In this document: positions 34,702 through 43,839 of the stretch, piece by piece
Numbering within the stretch: the first letter of the stretch is position 1
Layout: each line of letters starts with the position of its first letter
Source: JBDIAG01 sp047974565
Lineage (GTDB): Bacteria > Actinomycetota > Actinomycetes > Actinomycetales > CAWJMD01
Assembly: GCA_047974565.1 (NCBI GenBank)
Contig: JBKECN010000085.1
Span: forward strand, 1-64,000
Direction of reading: 5' to 3'
Length of the DNA: 64,000 bases
Notes under the pieces: generated by a model
What the model saw: the letters and a program-made list of their open reading frames with translations, nothing else
Told to the model about the DNA's origin: nothing
Databases searched by the model: none
Position numbers and translations under genes: made by a program

Positions 34702-36671
34702 TCGTCGAACACCTCGAAACCACCCGCGGGGTGCTCGGCGTAGTACCGGGCGAAGACATCCAGATCATCACCGACCGGCTCGGCCGTGCGGCGTTCCAGC
34801 CGGGCCAGCAGATCGACAACCCCCGGCGTGGAGGCCAGCTCCCGACCAGATGCCTGGCGCGAGGGATCTGCCGAGTCGGCGTCAGTCGGCGCGTCGGGGT
34901 GGGGCAGATCGGCGGCCCGTTGCGCGGCCAACCGCCTGGCCAGGTTCTGGTCACGCCGCGATATCACCTCGTCCCTCGACCAGGTCGTAAGCAGGTCGGC
35001 GATCGCATGGTCGGGGTCGACGTGGCGGTTCCGGTCCAGGCTGATCCGGCGGGTGTATTCGGCGGCGTCCTGGCTGAACGGTGCCCGCAGGCCGGATGCA
35101 TGTTCCCATTCCAGCCGGTGCCACGTCTGGGTGTCGGGAGCCTGAAACCAGACCCAACGGATGTCATCGGCATCGACCATGAACGGCCACTTGCCAGGAT
35201 GTGCCCCGCCGAAGGTCGAGCGCACGCCCCGCCAGGGGTTCAGAGCCGAGCCGTCGTAGCGGCGGCCGCGGATCTCCACCCCGTAGTGCTGGATCGTCCG
35301 CCACGCCACATCAAGAAACTCGACCGCGGTATCGCGGCCGGCGGGAAGCCGGATCTGCCCGGCCATCGCAACACCGCGGGCGAGCATGTCGGCCGGTGAC
35401 AGCTCGACGTGCGGCAGGTGCGGATCACACAACGCGGCGTGCGGAGTCCGGTGATAGATCCCAACCCACTCCCGCAGTACCTGGGCCAACTCGTCGACAT
35501 ACAAGAACGCCTGAGCCTCGACGTCCAGGCCGCGGGCAGCGACATCGGGGCCTTTGTAGGCGGGCAGGTGCTCCAGCAGGGACTGCCGCAGCGTGCGGAA
35601 GAACCGCTCCACCGTCGGCTTGTCCGTGGGCTTGTACGGGATCGCCGGCTGCACGTTGATCCCCAACCGGTCACAGACCCCCAACACATGCTGGGACAGG
35701 TAGATCCGGCCGTGATCGACCACGATCGTGTCCGGCACCCCAACCGCTGGGCCAGCCGCGCCGTCGCCCCACTGCTGCGGGGCCAACGTCTGATGCAGCA
35801 CCGACGCGGCATCGGCCGCCTTGGCCGCGATCGGCCGCAGCGTCAAACCGGTGATGCACCGGGAGAACAGATCCATCGCGACCGTCAGCTCGACGTTCAC
35901 CCACCGCAGCGTCACCGGCTCCATCGCGAACACGTCCAACCGAGTCGTGTCCAACACCAGATACTCACCAGGGCGCGAGGCCCGCAACCGGCCCAAAGGC
36001 CCACCCGGCCGCGCCGCCACCGACCGCCGCTGCTTAGCCACCCCGAACGTGTAGTTGCCCTTGTCCAACTCCCGAACCCGCCGGTATGCGGAGGCCTGAC
36101 TCGGTACGGCCCCATCCGGATTGGCCTGCAGGAAAAGCGCGTTGGTCTCGGCGATGACCTTCTTCAGCGTCGGGTTCGACAGATCTCGATAGGAGGCGAG
36201 CGTTGCGCGGCACGCCGTATCCCAGGCCGGGTCGATCGATGCGCGGGTCTGCTGTAGCAGGCGATGGTGGACTAAGCCGGCCACACCCTGCTCCTGGTAC
36301 CGAGCGACCAGGCGATAAACGTTCCGGGTATTCACCCCGAGTCGGGTGGACGCCGCCTGGTACCGCTGGTGGATCGGCTCATCCCCGGGTGGCTCGTCCA
36401 GCAACTCTCGGATAATCGCGGCTCGGCGCTCGGCCTCGGCGCGCTGCTTTGTGGTCAGTCCTGCGAGCAGCACCGCATTCGGATCCCGTGCCGCAGCGTC
36501 GTCGTCGGATGGGTCTTGGCCAGCGCGATCTAACAGGTCGATCGTCCGCACCCGTCGCAGTTGGCCTGCGGCAGTTAGCACCACGGTCCCACGATCAAGT
36601 TCGCTGACAGTCCACCGCTGGCCCTCGAACCACAACGTTGCCCCGACCTCGACCGACAGCACTCCGCTCAT
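34698..36671 (-). CDS. tniA: TniA/TnsB-like DDE transposase
   Basis: 657-aa Mu/TnsB-type integrase-fold transposase. The catalytic triad appears as LVLDTTRLDV (Asp 241), TIVVDHGRIY (Asp 319) and KPTVERFFRTL (Glu 355). N-terminal helix-turn-helix regions precede it (HQRYQAASTRLGVNTRNVYR), and the C-terminal beta-barrel Mu domain follows (RRYDGSALNPWRG). It recognises the element ends and joins them to the target. The start ATG 36671 overlaps the tnsA stop (ATGA), which decides against the longer upstream frame. Confidence 0.92.
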   Translation of the reverse strand: MSGVLSVEVGATLWFEGQRWTVSELDRGTVVLTAAGQLRRVRTIDLLDRAGQDPSDDDAAARDPNAVLLAGLTTKQRAEAERRAAIIRELLDEPPGDEPIHQRYQAASTRLGVNTRNVYRLVARYQEQGVAGLVHHRLLQQTRASIDPAWDTACRATLASYRDLSNPTLKKVIAETNALFLQANPDGAVPSQASAYRRVRELDKGNYTFGVAKQRRSVAARPGGPLGRLRASRPGEYLVLDTTRLDVFAMEPVTLRWVNVELTVAMDLFSRCITGLTLRPIAAKAADAASVLHQTLAPQQWGDGAAGPAVGVPDTIVVDHGRIYLSQHVLGVCDRLGINVQPAIPYKPTDKPTVERFFRTLRQSLLEHLPAYKGPDVAARGLDVEAQAFLYVDELAQVLREWVGIYHRTPHAALCDPHLPHVELSPADMLARGVAMAGQIRLPAGRDTAVEFLDVAWRTIQHYGVEIRGRRYDGSALNPWRGVRSTFGGAHPGKWPFMVDADDIRWVWFQAPDTQTWHRLEWEHASGLRAPFSQDAAEYTRRISLDRNRHVDPDHAIADLLTTWSRDEVISRRDQNLARRLAAQRAADLPHPDAPTDADSADPSRQASGRELASTPGVVDLLARLERRTAEPVGDDLDVFARYYAEHPAGGFEVFDE

Positions 36672-37462
36672 GCCGACACCGCCCACAGTGGCGATGTCGA
36701 CGACAGTGGCCGGTCGAGCGTCGTGCACCACTCGTTCTGCCACAGCAGGGTAAGTACAGCCAACCGCACTGCGGGCAGGGGTGCGGGGACGCTGGACTCG
36801 ACATCGCCCAGCGGCCGCCCAGCGGGATCTTGCTCAGCGGTCTGGGCAAGAACGTCTGCGTCGACAAGCCGGGCCCGGCGACCTGCCGCAAGGAAGCGGA
36901 TATTGGCCAATCGGACTGAGTCCGCGCCGGTGAAGACCTCGTATCGCCAGCCCTTCTCGCGGCACAGGCGTCCCGTCCACGCGAACACCTCAGCTACCTT
37001 TGGCCGGCTAAGAAACGCGGCCGGCTTCACGTCGACCACCACATAATCACGCCTGCCTGCGTCGTCGCGGACCTGCAGCAGCAAGTCGGGGATGTGTCGG
37101 CGGTACTCGACCCCGTCCCTGCCTGAGATCTCGAACGGCTGGCATGCGATCCCGATGACGGCTGGGTCGAAGTCGGCCAGCCACAACCGGTCCAACTCCA
37201 GCAGGCTCTCGTACATGATGGTCTTGCCCAGCGTGGTTGACCAGAAAAAGCCCGGATAGTGCGACTGTCCTCGATGCCATCCCGGCGCCCGCACCGGAGC
37301 CCCACTAATCAATAAGCGTCCGTCCGCTCGACCCCACGGTGCGGAGGCCAGGTCCGCACCGACTGACTTGCGGTACCTGACCCTGCAACGCAACGCCTCC
37401 GGGGCCACATCGCCAGCGTCCTCCGTGTCACGTTGTTGAGAAAGTTGACACGCCGTTGTCAT
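36668..37462 (-). CDS. tnsA: TnsA-like endonuclease
   Basis: 264 aa. Contains the TnsA nuclease core: MYESLLELDRLWLADFD (Glu 85), YRRHIPDLLLQV (Asp 126) and VVVDVKP (Asp 144, Lys 146), equivalent to the catalytic E-D-Q/D-K set. TnsA cuts the 5' strands so the element moves by cut-and-paste. The ATG at 37462 lies inside a transposase-binding repeat of the right end, so transposase binding may repress the operon; a later start is possible. Confidence 0.88.
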   Translation of the reverse strand: MTTACQLSQQRDTEDAGDVAPEALRCRVRYRKSVGADLASAPWGRADGRLLISGAPVRAPGWHRGQSHYPGFFWSTTLGKTIMYESLLELDRLWLADFDPAVIGIACQPFEISGRDGVEYRRHIPDLLLQVRDDAGRRDYVVVDVKPAAFLSRPKVAEVFAWTGRLCREKGWRYEVFTGADSVRLANIRFLAAGRRARLVDADVLAQTAEQDPAGRPLGDVESSVPAPLPAVRLAVLTLLWQNEWCTTLDRPLSSTSPLWAVSA

Positions 37463-37493
37463 TACGGGGAGAAATTGTCACATCAGTTGAGAA
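37425..37493 (-). repeat. three TnsB-site-like repeats of the right end
   Basis: On the plus strand: GTGTCACGTTGTTGAGAAA (37425-37443), TTGTCATTACGGGGAGAAA (37456-37474) and TTGTCACATCAGTTGAGAA (37475-37493). The last two abut. The shared core TTGTCAC-n-GTTGAGAAA includes the TGTCA core typical of TnsB/TniA sites. Confidence 0.68.
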
Positions 37494-37499
37494 CCCACA
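37489..37499 (-). repeat. right terminal inverted repeat
   Basis: Reads TGTGGGTTCTC inward on the minus strand. The first six bases equal the TGTGGG of Tn7 itself. It continues directly into the outermost 19-bp repeat. Confidence 0.6.
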
Positions 37500-37553
37500 C
37501 GCAGATCCACGAAGAAACTCGCTCGCACCGGGAACAGCACCCCCTCCTCGAAG

Positions 37554-37574
37554 GTTGAGTTAGGTAGACTCAAC
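37554..37574 (+). promoter_or_regulatory. HAIR operator for HspR upstream of clpB
   Basis: GTTGAGT-N7-ACTCAAC, a perfect 7-bp inverted repeat one base per arm away from the HAIR consensus CTTGAGT-N7-ACTCAAG. It lies 23 bases before the clpB start, where HspR repression of the heat-shock gene is expected. Confidence 0.85.
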
Positions 37575-37597
37575 TTTGTCAACAGGAGGCTTTGCAT

Positions 37598-40198
37598 ATG
37601 GAACTGAAACTCACCACCAAGAGCCAGGAGGCGCTCGCGTCCGCGGTCCAGGCTGCCACCACCAACGGCAACCCGCACGTGGAGCCGGTGCACATCCTGG
37701 CCGCGCTCGCCGCTCAGCCGGGCGGCGTCCCGGCCGGTCTGCTGGAAGCGGTCGGCGCTGCCCCGGCCACCGTCATTACCCGCGCCAAGGCGGCGATCTC
37801 CGCCATCCCCAGCGTCAGCGGCAGCACCGTGGCCGCCCCGCAGCTCTCGCGAGCCGCGCAGGGCATCCTCGTCGCGGCTCAGGAAGAGATGAGCGCCCTG
37901 GGCGACTCATTCGTCTCCACCGAGCACCTGCTGCTCGCGCTCGCCGCCGATCAGGGGCCGGCTGGCGACATCCTGCGCTCGCTGGGTGCCACCCCGGACG
38001 CGCTCCGCGCGGCCTTGCCCCAGATCCGCGGGTCGGCCAAGGTCGACTCCGCCGACCCCGAAGGCACCTACGCAGCCCTGGAGAAGTACTCGGTCGACCT
38101 CACCGCCCAAGCCCGGGACGGCAAACTCGACCCGGTCATCGGGCGGGACTCCGAGATCCGCCGGGTCATCCAGGTGCTCTCGCGTCGTACCAAGAACAAT
38201 CCGGTGCTCATCGGCGAGCCCGGAGTCGGTAAGACCGCCGTGGTCGAGGGTTTGGCCCAGCGCATCGTCGCCGGGGACGTGCCCGAGTCGCTGCGGGACA
38301 AGCGCCTGGTGTCCCTGGACCTGTCGGCGATGGTGGCCGGCGCCAAGTACCGGGGCGAGTTCGAGGAGCGGCTCAAGGCCGTCCTCGCCGAGATCCAGGA
38401 CTCCGACGGGGAGATCATCACCTTCATCGACGAACTCCACACCGTCGTGGGCGCGGGCGCCGGCGGCGACTCGTCCATGGACGCCGGCAACATGCTCAAG
38501 CCGATGTTGGCCCGGGGCCAGCTTCGGATGGTGGGCGCCACCACCCTGGACGAGTACCGCGAGCGGATCGAGAAGGACCCGGCGCTGGAGCGCCGGTTCC
38601 AGCAGGTCTTCGTCGGGGAGCCCTCGGTGGCCGACACGATCGCCATCCTGCGCGGCCTCAAGGAGCGCTACGAGGCCCACCACAAGGTGACCATCACCGA
38701 CGGTGCCCTGGTGGCCGCGGCCAGCCTGTCGGACCGGTACATCACCGGCCGACAACTGCCGGACAAGGCGATCGACCTGGTGGATGAGGCCGCGTCCCGG
38801 TTGCGGATGGAACTCGACTCCTCCCCCGTGGAGCTCGATGAGCTGCAGCGTCAGGTCGACCGGATGACGATGGAGGAGTTGGCCTTGGAGAAGGCCGACG
38901 ACGACGCGTCCATCGAGCGGCTGGCTGACCTGCGCGAGCAACTGGCGAACAAGCGTGAGGAACTGGCCGGCCTCAAGGCTCGCTGGGAGGCGGAGAAGTC
39001 CGGCCTCAACGCGGTCGGTGACCTGCGTCAGCAACTGGACGAGTTGCGGGTCCAGGCGGAGCGGATGCAGCGCGAGGGTGACCTCGCCGGCGCCTCTGCC
39101 CTGCTGTACGGGCAGATCCCACAGATCCAGGCGCAGATCGATCAGGCGGCACTCGCCGAAGAGGCCTCCGTCGGAGTGGATCCGCTGGTGGCCGACCGGG
39201 TCACCCCGGACGAGGTCGCCGACGTGGTCGCGGCCTGGACCGGAATCCCCGCCGGCCGGCTGCTGGAGGGCGAGTCCGCCAAGCTCCTGCACATGGAAGA
39301 GCGGCTGGGCGAGCGGCTGATCGGCCAGGCCGAGGCTGTCGAGGCGGTCTCGGACGCGGTCCGCCGGGCACGGGCCGGAATCTCCGACCCGGACCGACCG
39401 GTCGGCTCCTTCCTGTTCCTCGGGCCGACGGGCGTGGGCAAGACCGAGCTGGCCAAGTCGCTGGCCGACTTCCTGTTCGACGACGAACGCGCCATCGTCC
39501 GGATCGACATGAGCGAGTACGGCGAGAAGCACTCCGTCTCAAGGCTTGTCGGTGCTCCTCCCGGCTACGTCGGATACGACGAGGGCGGTCAGCTCACCGA
39601 GGCGGTGCGCCGGCGTCCCTATTCGGTGGTACTGCTGGACGAGGTGGAGAAGGCTCACCCCGACGTCTTCGACATCCTGCTGCAGGTGCTCGACGACGGA
39701 CGCCTCACCGACGGCCAGGGCCGGACGGTCGACTTCCGCAATGTCATCCTGATCCTCACCTCGAACCTGGGCTCGTACGCTCTGGTCGACCCGACAATGT
39801 CACCCGACGCGCGACGCGAAGCCGTGATGGCCGCGGTACGTGCGGCTTTCAAGCCCGAGTTCCTCAACCGGTTGGATGACATCGTCGTCTTCGAAGCCCT
39901 CAGTCAGGAGCAGCTCGCCGAGATCGTGGGCATCGCGGTGCAACGGCTCGCGGAGCGGCTGGCCGAGCGCCGGCTCACCCTCGAGGTCACCGACGAGGCC
40001 CGGGACTGGCTGGCTCACGAGGGATACGACCCGGCCTACGGTGCCCGCCCACTGCGCAGACTGGTGCAGACCCAGATCGGCGACCAGCTCGCCAAGGCCC
40101 TGCTGGCGGGCGAGATCCGGGACGGCGACACCGTCCTGGTGGACAGTGGCGACTCGGGTCTGAACGTCTCGGCCGCAGCGCGTCTGGTCAAGGACTGA
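37598..40198 (+). CDS. clpB: ATP-dependent disaggregase ClpB
   Basis: 866-aa Hsp100 chaperone that extracts proteins from aggregates with DnaK. Order: N-terminal Clp repeat (residues 1-150), first AAA module with GEPGVGKT near 209, coiled-coil middle domain about 400-520 (its presence marks ClpB rather than ClpC), and second AAA module with GPTGVGKT near 610 and VVLLDEVEKAHPDVFD. AGGAGG precedes the ATG at 37598. Regulated probably by HspR through the HAIR site. The mobile element ends only 99 bp upstream. Confidence 0.96.
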   Translation: MELKLTTKSQEALASAVQAATTNGNPHVEPVHILAALAAQPGGVPAGLLEAVGAAPATVITRAKAAISAIPSVSGSTVAAPQLSRAAQGILVAAQEEMSALGDSFVSTEHLLLALAADQGPAGDILRSLGATPDALRAALPQIRGSAKVDSADPEGTYAALEKYSVDLTAQARDGKLDPVIGRDSEIRRVIQVLSRRTKNNPVLIGEPGVGKTAVVEGLAQRIVAGDVPESLRDKRLVSLDLSAMVAGAKYRGEFEERLKAVLAEIQDSDGEIITFIDELHTVVGAGAGGDSSMDAGNMLKPMLARGQLRMVGATTLDEYRERIEKDPALERRFQQVFVGEPSVADTIAILRGLKERYEAHHKVTITDGALVAAASLSDRYITGRQLPDKAIDLVDEAASRLRMELDSSPVELDELQRQVDRMTMEELALEKADDDASIERLADLREQLANKREELAGLKARWEAEKSGLNAVGDLRQQLDELRVQAERMQREGDLAGASALLYGQIPQIQAQIDQAALAEEASVGVDPLVADRVTPDEVADVVAAWTGIPAGRLLEGESAKLLHMEERLGERLIGQAEAVEAVSDAVRRARAGISDPDRPVGSFLFLGPTGVGKTELAKSLADFLFDDERAIVRIDMSEYGEKHSVSRLVGAPPGYVGYDEGGQLTEAVRRRPYSVVLLDEVEKAHPDVFDILLQVLDDGRLTDGQGRTVDFRNVILILTSNLGSYALVDPTMSPDARREAVMAAVRAAFKPEFLNRLDDIVVFEALSQEQLAEIVGIAVQRLAERLAERRLTLEVTDEARDWLAHEGYDPAYGARPLRRLVQTQIGDQLAKALLAGEIRDGDTVLVDSGDSGLNVSAAARLVKD

Positions 40199-40336
40199 CC
40201 ACCCCGGCAGCACCGTCGATCCACCCGGTGGGATCCACGTGCGGCCCGGACGGCAACCCGCCGCCCGGGCCGTGCGGGGACTCACCGGGTGCTCCTGTCT
40301 CTACCCAGCGACGAGGCATCCGGATACCGTCTGACC

Positions 40337-41746
40337 ATGTCGAGCCATCGGTACGCCACGGCCCGCCCTCAGGACGTCGGCGTCGACCCGGCCGGCCTGG
40401 CGAGCCTGGTGACCGCCGCCGAACGGGCTGGTCTGGATCTGCACAGTCTCCTCGTGCTGCGGTACGGGCGGGTGTGCGCAGAGACGTACTGGCATCCCTA
40501 CGGGCCGGACCGGATCCAGTTGCTGTACTCGTTGTCGAAAACCTTCACGTCATCGGCGGTGGGCATCGCTATCGCCGAAGGCCGTTTCGACCTGGACGAT
40601 CTCGTCGTTGACCTGCTCCCCGGGCGCGACCGGTACGGCCTCGGCGCGGGGATGGACCGGGTCCGGGTGCGGCACCTGCTCTCAATGGCAAGCGGGCATG
40701 CAGACGACACCATCGGCGCCATGCTCAGCCGGTCGGACGCGGTGGCTGCGGTGCTTGCCGAGCCGCTGGCGGCCGAGCCAGGGGCGTTGTTCACGTACAA
40801 CCAGGGCTGCACCTATCTGCTCAGCGCGGTCATTGCCGAGCACACCGGCAGCCAACTGCACGACTACCTGCGGCCCCGGCTCTTCGACCCGCTCGGCATC
40901 GGGGAGATCACCTGGCGTCAGACCGGCGGCCTGGACCAGGGCTTCTCCGGCCTGCACGCCCGCACCCGGGACATCGCCGCCCTGGGCCAGCTGTACCTGG
41001 ATCACGGCCGGGTCGGGGACACGCAGGTGCTCCCGGCGGAGTGGGTGCGCGACGCCACACGCTCGCACGTCGACAACGCAGGACGCCAGGAACACCCGGA
41101 CTGGCAACAGGGATACGGCTTCCAGTTGTGGCGTTGCCGACCGGACTGTTTCCGCGGCGACGGCGCCTTCGGCCAGTTCATGATCGTCGTACCCTGGGCA
41201 GATCTTGTCATCGCGACAACCGCTCAGACCGAGCAGATGCAGGAACTGGCCGATCTCTTCTGGACGCACCTGCTGCCCGCAGTCGACGCCACCGCGAATC
41301 GGCAGGATCATCAGCCAGCAGCGCCCGATCCCGGCCCCGCGCGCGCCTGGTCACCCGAGGACCTCGCCGTCCCGCCGCCACCACCGGCCACCATCACCCC
41401 GCCCGCCGGTACCCAATCCTTCGTCGTCGACGGCGACGAGCCGTACCTGCCCGTGAGCCGGATCGACACCCGGGCCGGTGGGGCTGCCACGACGGTCACG
41501 GTGACCCTGCGCACCGGCGAACACCTGGACCTGGACGTGGGACCCGCGTGGACCGGTGCCGGCTGGCATCGGCTGGCCGAAGCACACCGTCCGAGCCGGA
41601 CGCTGACCAACGTCCAGGTGGCCGGCGGATGGTCGGCACCGACCCGCTTCGACTTCGACGTGATCTTCATCAACGCCCCGCACCGACTCTCCGTGCACTG
41701 CGACAGCGGACGCGCCCGGCTCCGCTGGTGGACGGTGCCCCTGTGA
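40337..41746 (+). CDS. serine hydrolase, class C beta-lactamase family
   Basis: 469 aa. Beta-lactamase/esterase fold with the SxxK motif in LLYSLSKTFTSS (about residue 72), FTYNQGCTYLLSAV as the Tyr-containing second motif, and a C-terminal extra beta domain of about 110 residues (from FVVDGDEPYLPVSRI). No signal peptide, so probably a cytosolic esterase or peptidase rather than a resistance enzyme. It stands alone between clpB and the glycosylase. Confidence 0.82.
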   Translation: MSSHRYATARPQDVGVDPAGLASLVTAAERAGLDLHSLLVLRYGRVCAETYWHPYGPDRIQLLYSLSKTFTSSAVGIAIAEGRFDLDDLVVDLLPGRDRYGLGAGMDRVRVRHLLSMASGHADDTIGAMLSRSDAVAAVLAEPLAAEPGALFTYNQGCTYLLSAVIAEHTGSQLHDYLRPRLFDPLGIGEITWRQTGGLDQGFSGLHARTRDIAALGQLYLDHGRVGDTQVLPAEWVRDATRSHVDNAGRQEHPDWQQGYGFQLWRCRPDCFRGDGAFGQFMIVVPWADLVIATTAQTEQMQELADLFWTHLLPAVDATANRQDHQPAAPDPGPARAWSPEDLAVPPPPPATITPPAGTQSFVVDGDEPYLPVSRIDTRAGGAATTVTVTLRTGEHLDLDVGPAWTGAGWHRLAEAHRPSRTLTNVQVAGGWSAPTRFDFDVIFINAPHRLSVHCDSGRARLRWWTVPL

Positions 41747-41794
41747 GGGCCGATCCGGGATGCCCACCAGGGCACTCGCAGCGGGGTGCCCCGT

Positions 41795-42397
41795 TCAGTT
41801 GACCTTCGGCAGGCCCGCAGCCGCTCCTGCCTGCGCGAACCACGTCGCCAGATCGTCCACCTGGTAATGGGCGTTGAGCCCACTCGGATTGGGGAGCACG
41901 AACAGCCGACTACCGGCAAGTGGGTGTGGCTGCTCACCGAGTTGGGCTCTCGGCTCGCCGAAGGCAGTGCGGTAGGCGGTGACGCCCACCACGGCCACCA
42001 CGCTCGGTGCCCGCTGGGCGACCAGGGCGGTGAGCCGTCCGGCGCCGTCCCGGAGTTCCTGCCTGGCCAACTCGGCAGCCGTGGCGGTGGCCCGGGAGAC
42101 GAGGTTCGTGATGCCGATGCCTGCGTCCAGCAGAATGCTGCGATCGGCGTCACTCAGTCCGGCGGAGGCGTCGATGACCCGCTCGACCAGCCCGGCCGCG
42201 TGCAGGGCCGGGTAGAACCGGTTGCCGGGCCGGGCGAAGTGCGCACCGGTCGCAGCCGTCCACAACCCGGGGTTGATCCCGACGAAGAGCAGCCGGAGGG
42301 TTGTGCCGGCCGGAGGCAGCAGGTCGGGGACGGTGGCGCCAGCGAAGCCTGCGAGTTCAGCTCTGCTGGGGCGTCGCCGGACGGGGGCCGGGCTCAC
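41795..42397 (-). CDS. mug: G/U mismatch-specific DNA glycosylase (Mug family)
   Basis: 200-aa uracil-DNA-glycosylase superfamily protein. Motif 1 LLFVGINPGLWTAATG with its catalytic Asn, and motif 3 LPNPSGLNAHY, are those of Mug/TDG. It removes uracil or thymine from mismatches with guanine. GTG start 12 bp downstream of the DUF5302 gene; the two probably form an operon. Confidence 0.9.
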   Translation of the reverse strand: MSPAPVRRRPSRAELAGFAGATVPDLLPPAGTTLRLLFVGINPGLWTAATGAHFARPGNRFYPALHAAGLVERVIDASAGLSDADRSILLDAGIGITNLVSRATATAAELARQELRDGAGRLTALVAQRAPSVVAVVGVTAYRTAFGEPRAQLGEQPHPLAGSRLFVLPNPSGLNAHYQVDDLATWFAQAGAAAGLPKVN

Positions 42398-42409
42398 CGG
42401 TGCTCGCGG

Positions 42410-42628
42410 TCAGCCCGACTTGCGCCGGAACATTCGCTGGCCGCCCGATCCTGCGACCTCAGATCCGTGCACCGAACCGGTGTTCTGGCGGCCCGCGGCG
42501 CTGGCGTGCTGCTGCTGGGCCTTGCGGTCGAGGGCCGCCCGCATCTTTGCCTTCTGGTCGGCGAGCGCCTGCTCGCCGGATTCGTCGTCGGTCGAGCTGG
42601 ATGCTCCCGCCGTGTCAGGCCCGGACAT
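42410..42628 (-). CDS. DUF5302 small protein
   Basis: 72 aa, hydrophilic, with the family segment KAKMRAALDRKAQQQHA and a basic C-terminus (QRMFRRKSG). Function unknown; widespread in actinobacteria. GGAGG precedes the ATG. Confidence 0.72.
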   Translation of the reverse strand: MSGPDTAGASSSTDDESGEQALADQKAKMRAALDRKAQQQHASAAGRQNTGSVHGSEVAGSGGQRMFRRKSG

Positions 42629-42756
42629 CTGCCACCTCCGTGGTCTCGAGTGATCCCGCAGCCCCCAGGCTCTCGCACCGCGAGGGCGCAGACAACCGAC
42701 ATTCGGTCGACCCCTAGGGTGGGCCCAACGACGACGTGCGGCAAGGAGTAGGGAAC

Positions 42757-43779
42757 ATGGCTGAACTCAAGATCGGGTACAAGGCGTCCGCGGAGCAGTT
42801 CGACCCGGCCGCGCTGGCCGGCTACGCGGTCCTCGCCGAGGAACTGGGCCTGGACTCGGTGACCATCTCCGATCACTTCCAGCCGTGGCGCCTACAGGGC
42901 GGTCACGCGCCCAACTCCCTGGTCTGGATGTCCTGGGTCGCGGCCCGTACCGAACGGGTGCTGCTGGGCACCTCGGTGCTCACCCCCACGTTCCGGTACA
43001 ACCCCGCGGTCATCGCCCAGATGTTCGCCACGATGGCCTGCCTGGCCCCCGGACGGATCATGCTCGGTGTCGGTACCGGGGAGGCCCTGAACGAGGTGGC
43101 GGTGGGTGCGGTCGAAGACGGCACCTGGCCGGAGTTCAAGGAGCGCTTCGCCCGGCTTCGCGAGTCGGTGCGGCTGATGCGTCAACTCTGGACCCAGGAC
43201 CGCGTCGACTTCGAGGGCGACTACTTCCACACCAAGGACGCCGCGATCTACGACCGCCCGGACTCACCCGTGCTGGTCTACATCGCCGCCGGTGGGCCGA
43301 TGGTCGCCCGGTACGCCGGCCGCGTCGGCGACGGCTTCATCTGCACCTCGGGCAAGGGCCGAGAACTGTACGCGGACAAGCTGATTCCCGCTGTGCGCGA
43401 GGGCCTGGAGAAGGCCGGGCGCTCGGACGACATCGACCGGATGATCGAGATCAAGATCTCCTACGACCGGGACGCCGAACAGGCTTTGGCCAACACCCGG
43501 TTCTGGGCGCCGCTGAGCCTGACCGCGGAACAGAAGCACTCGCTGCACTCACCCGCCGAGATGGAGAAGGCCGCGGACGAACTGCCGATCGAGCAGGTGG
43601 CCAAGCGGTGGATCGTCACCTCGGACCCGGCCGAGGCCGTCGCCCGCGTCAAGGAGTACACCGACCTGGGCTTCAACCACTTGGTCTTCCACGGCCCCGG
43701 GCATGACCAGGAGCGTTTTCTGCGCAGTTTCACCGAGGACGTGGTTCCCGGGCTGCGTGACCTCACCCCCGCCGAGTAG
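42757..43779 (+). CDS. fgd: F420-dependent glucose-6-phosphate dehydrogenase
   Basis: 340-aa luciferase-fold enzyme that oxidises glucose-6-phosphate and reduces cofactor F420. Sequence tracks Fgd1 closely: LKIGYKASAEQFDP, TISDHFQPWRLQGGHAP with the catalytic His-Trp region, GVGTGEALNE, YIAAGGPMVARYAG, and the C-terminal FHGPGHDQERFL. It shows that the organism uses F420. AAGGAG precedes the ATG at 42757. Confidence 0.95.
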   Translation: MAELKIGYKASAEQFDPAALAGYAVLAEELGLDSVTISDHFQPWRLQGGHAPNSLVWMSWVAARTERVLLGTSVLTPTFRYNPAVIAQMFATMACLAPGRIMLGVGTGEALNEVAVGAVEDGTWPEFKERFARLRESVRLMRQLWTQDRVDFEGDYFHTKDAAIYDRPDSPVLVYIAAGGPMVARYAGRVGDGFICTSGKGRELYADKLIPAVREGLEKAGRSDDIDRMIEIKISYDRDAEQALANTRFWAPLSLTAEQKHSLHSPAEMEKAADELPIEQVAKRWIVTSDPAEAVARVKEYTDLGFNHLVFHGPGHDQERFLRSFTEDVVPGLRDLTPAE

Positions 43780-43809
43780 CGCGGGTCTGGGCGGGAGGTC
43801 CCGGACGGG

Positions 43810-43839
43810 TCATCGTCGGGCGGCTCATCGTCGGGCGGC
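43810..43839. repeat. 15-bp duplication across the alaA stop
   Basis: TCATCGTCGGGCGGC is present twice in exact 15-bp phase; the second copy supplies the stop codon and last residues of the aminotransferase, the first lies just beyond. Confidence 0.93.

Larger units (their letters stand above)
27395..37499 (-). mobile_element. Tn7-like transposon (tnsA-tniA-tniB-tniQ type)
   Basis: Proposed element of about 10.1 kb. The right boundary (37499) is supported by a TGTGGG terminus and three TnsB-site-like repeats. The left boundary (27395) is a candidate whose first bases match the right terminus at 10 of 11 positions (TGTAGGTTCTC against TGTGGGTTCTC). Flanking pentamers GGCAG (27390-27394) and CGCAG (37500-37504) agree at 4 of 5, like an aged 5-bp target duplication. 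All nine genes inside lie on the minus strand. No CRISPR array or cas gene is present. The left end is the weaker call. Confidence 0.6.

Noticed and set aside
27331..37597. CRISPR-associated transposon
   Set aside because: Tn7-like core genes are present, but no cas gene, CRISPR repeat or spacer-like array was found anywhere in the window.
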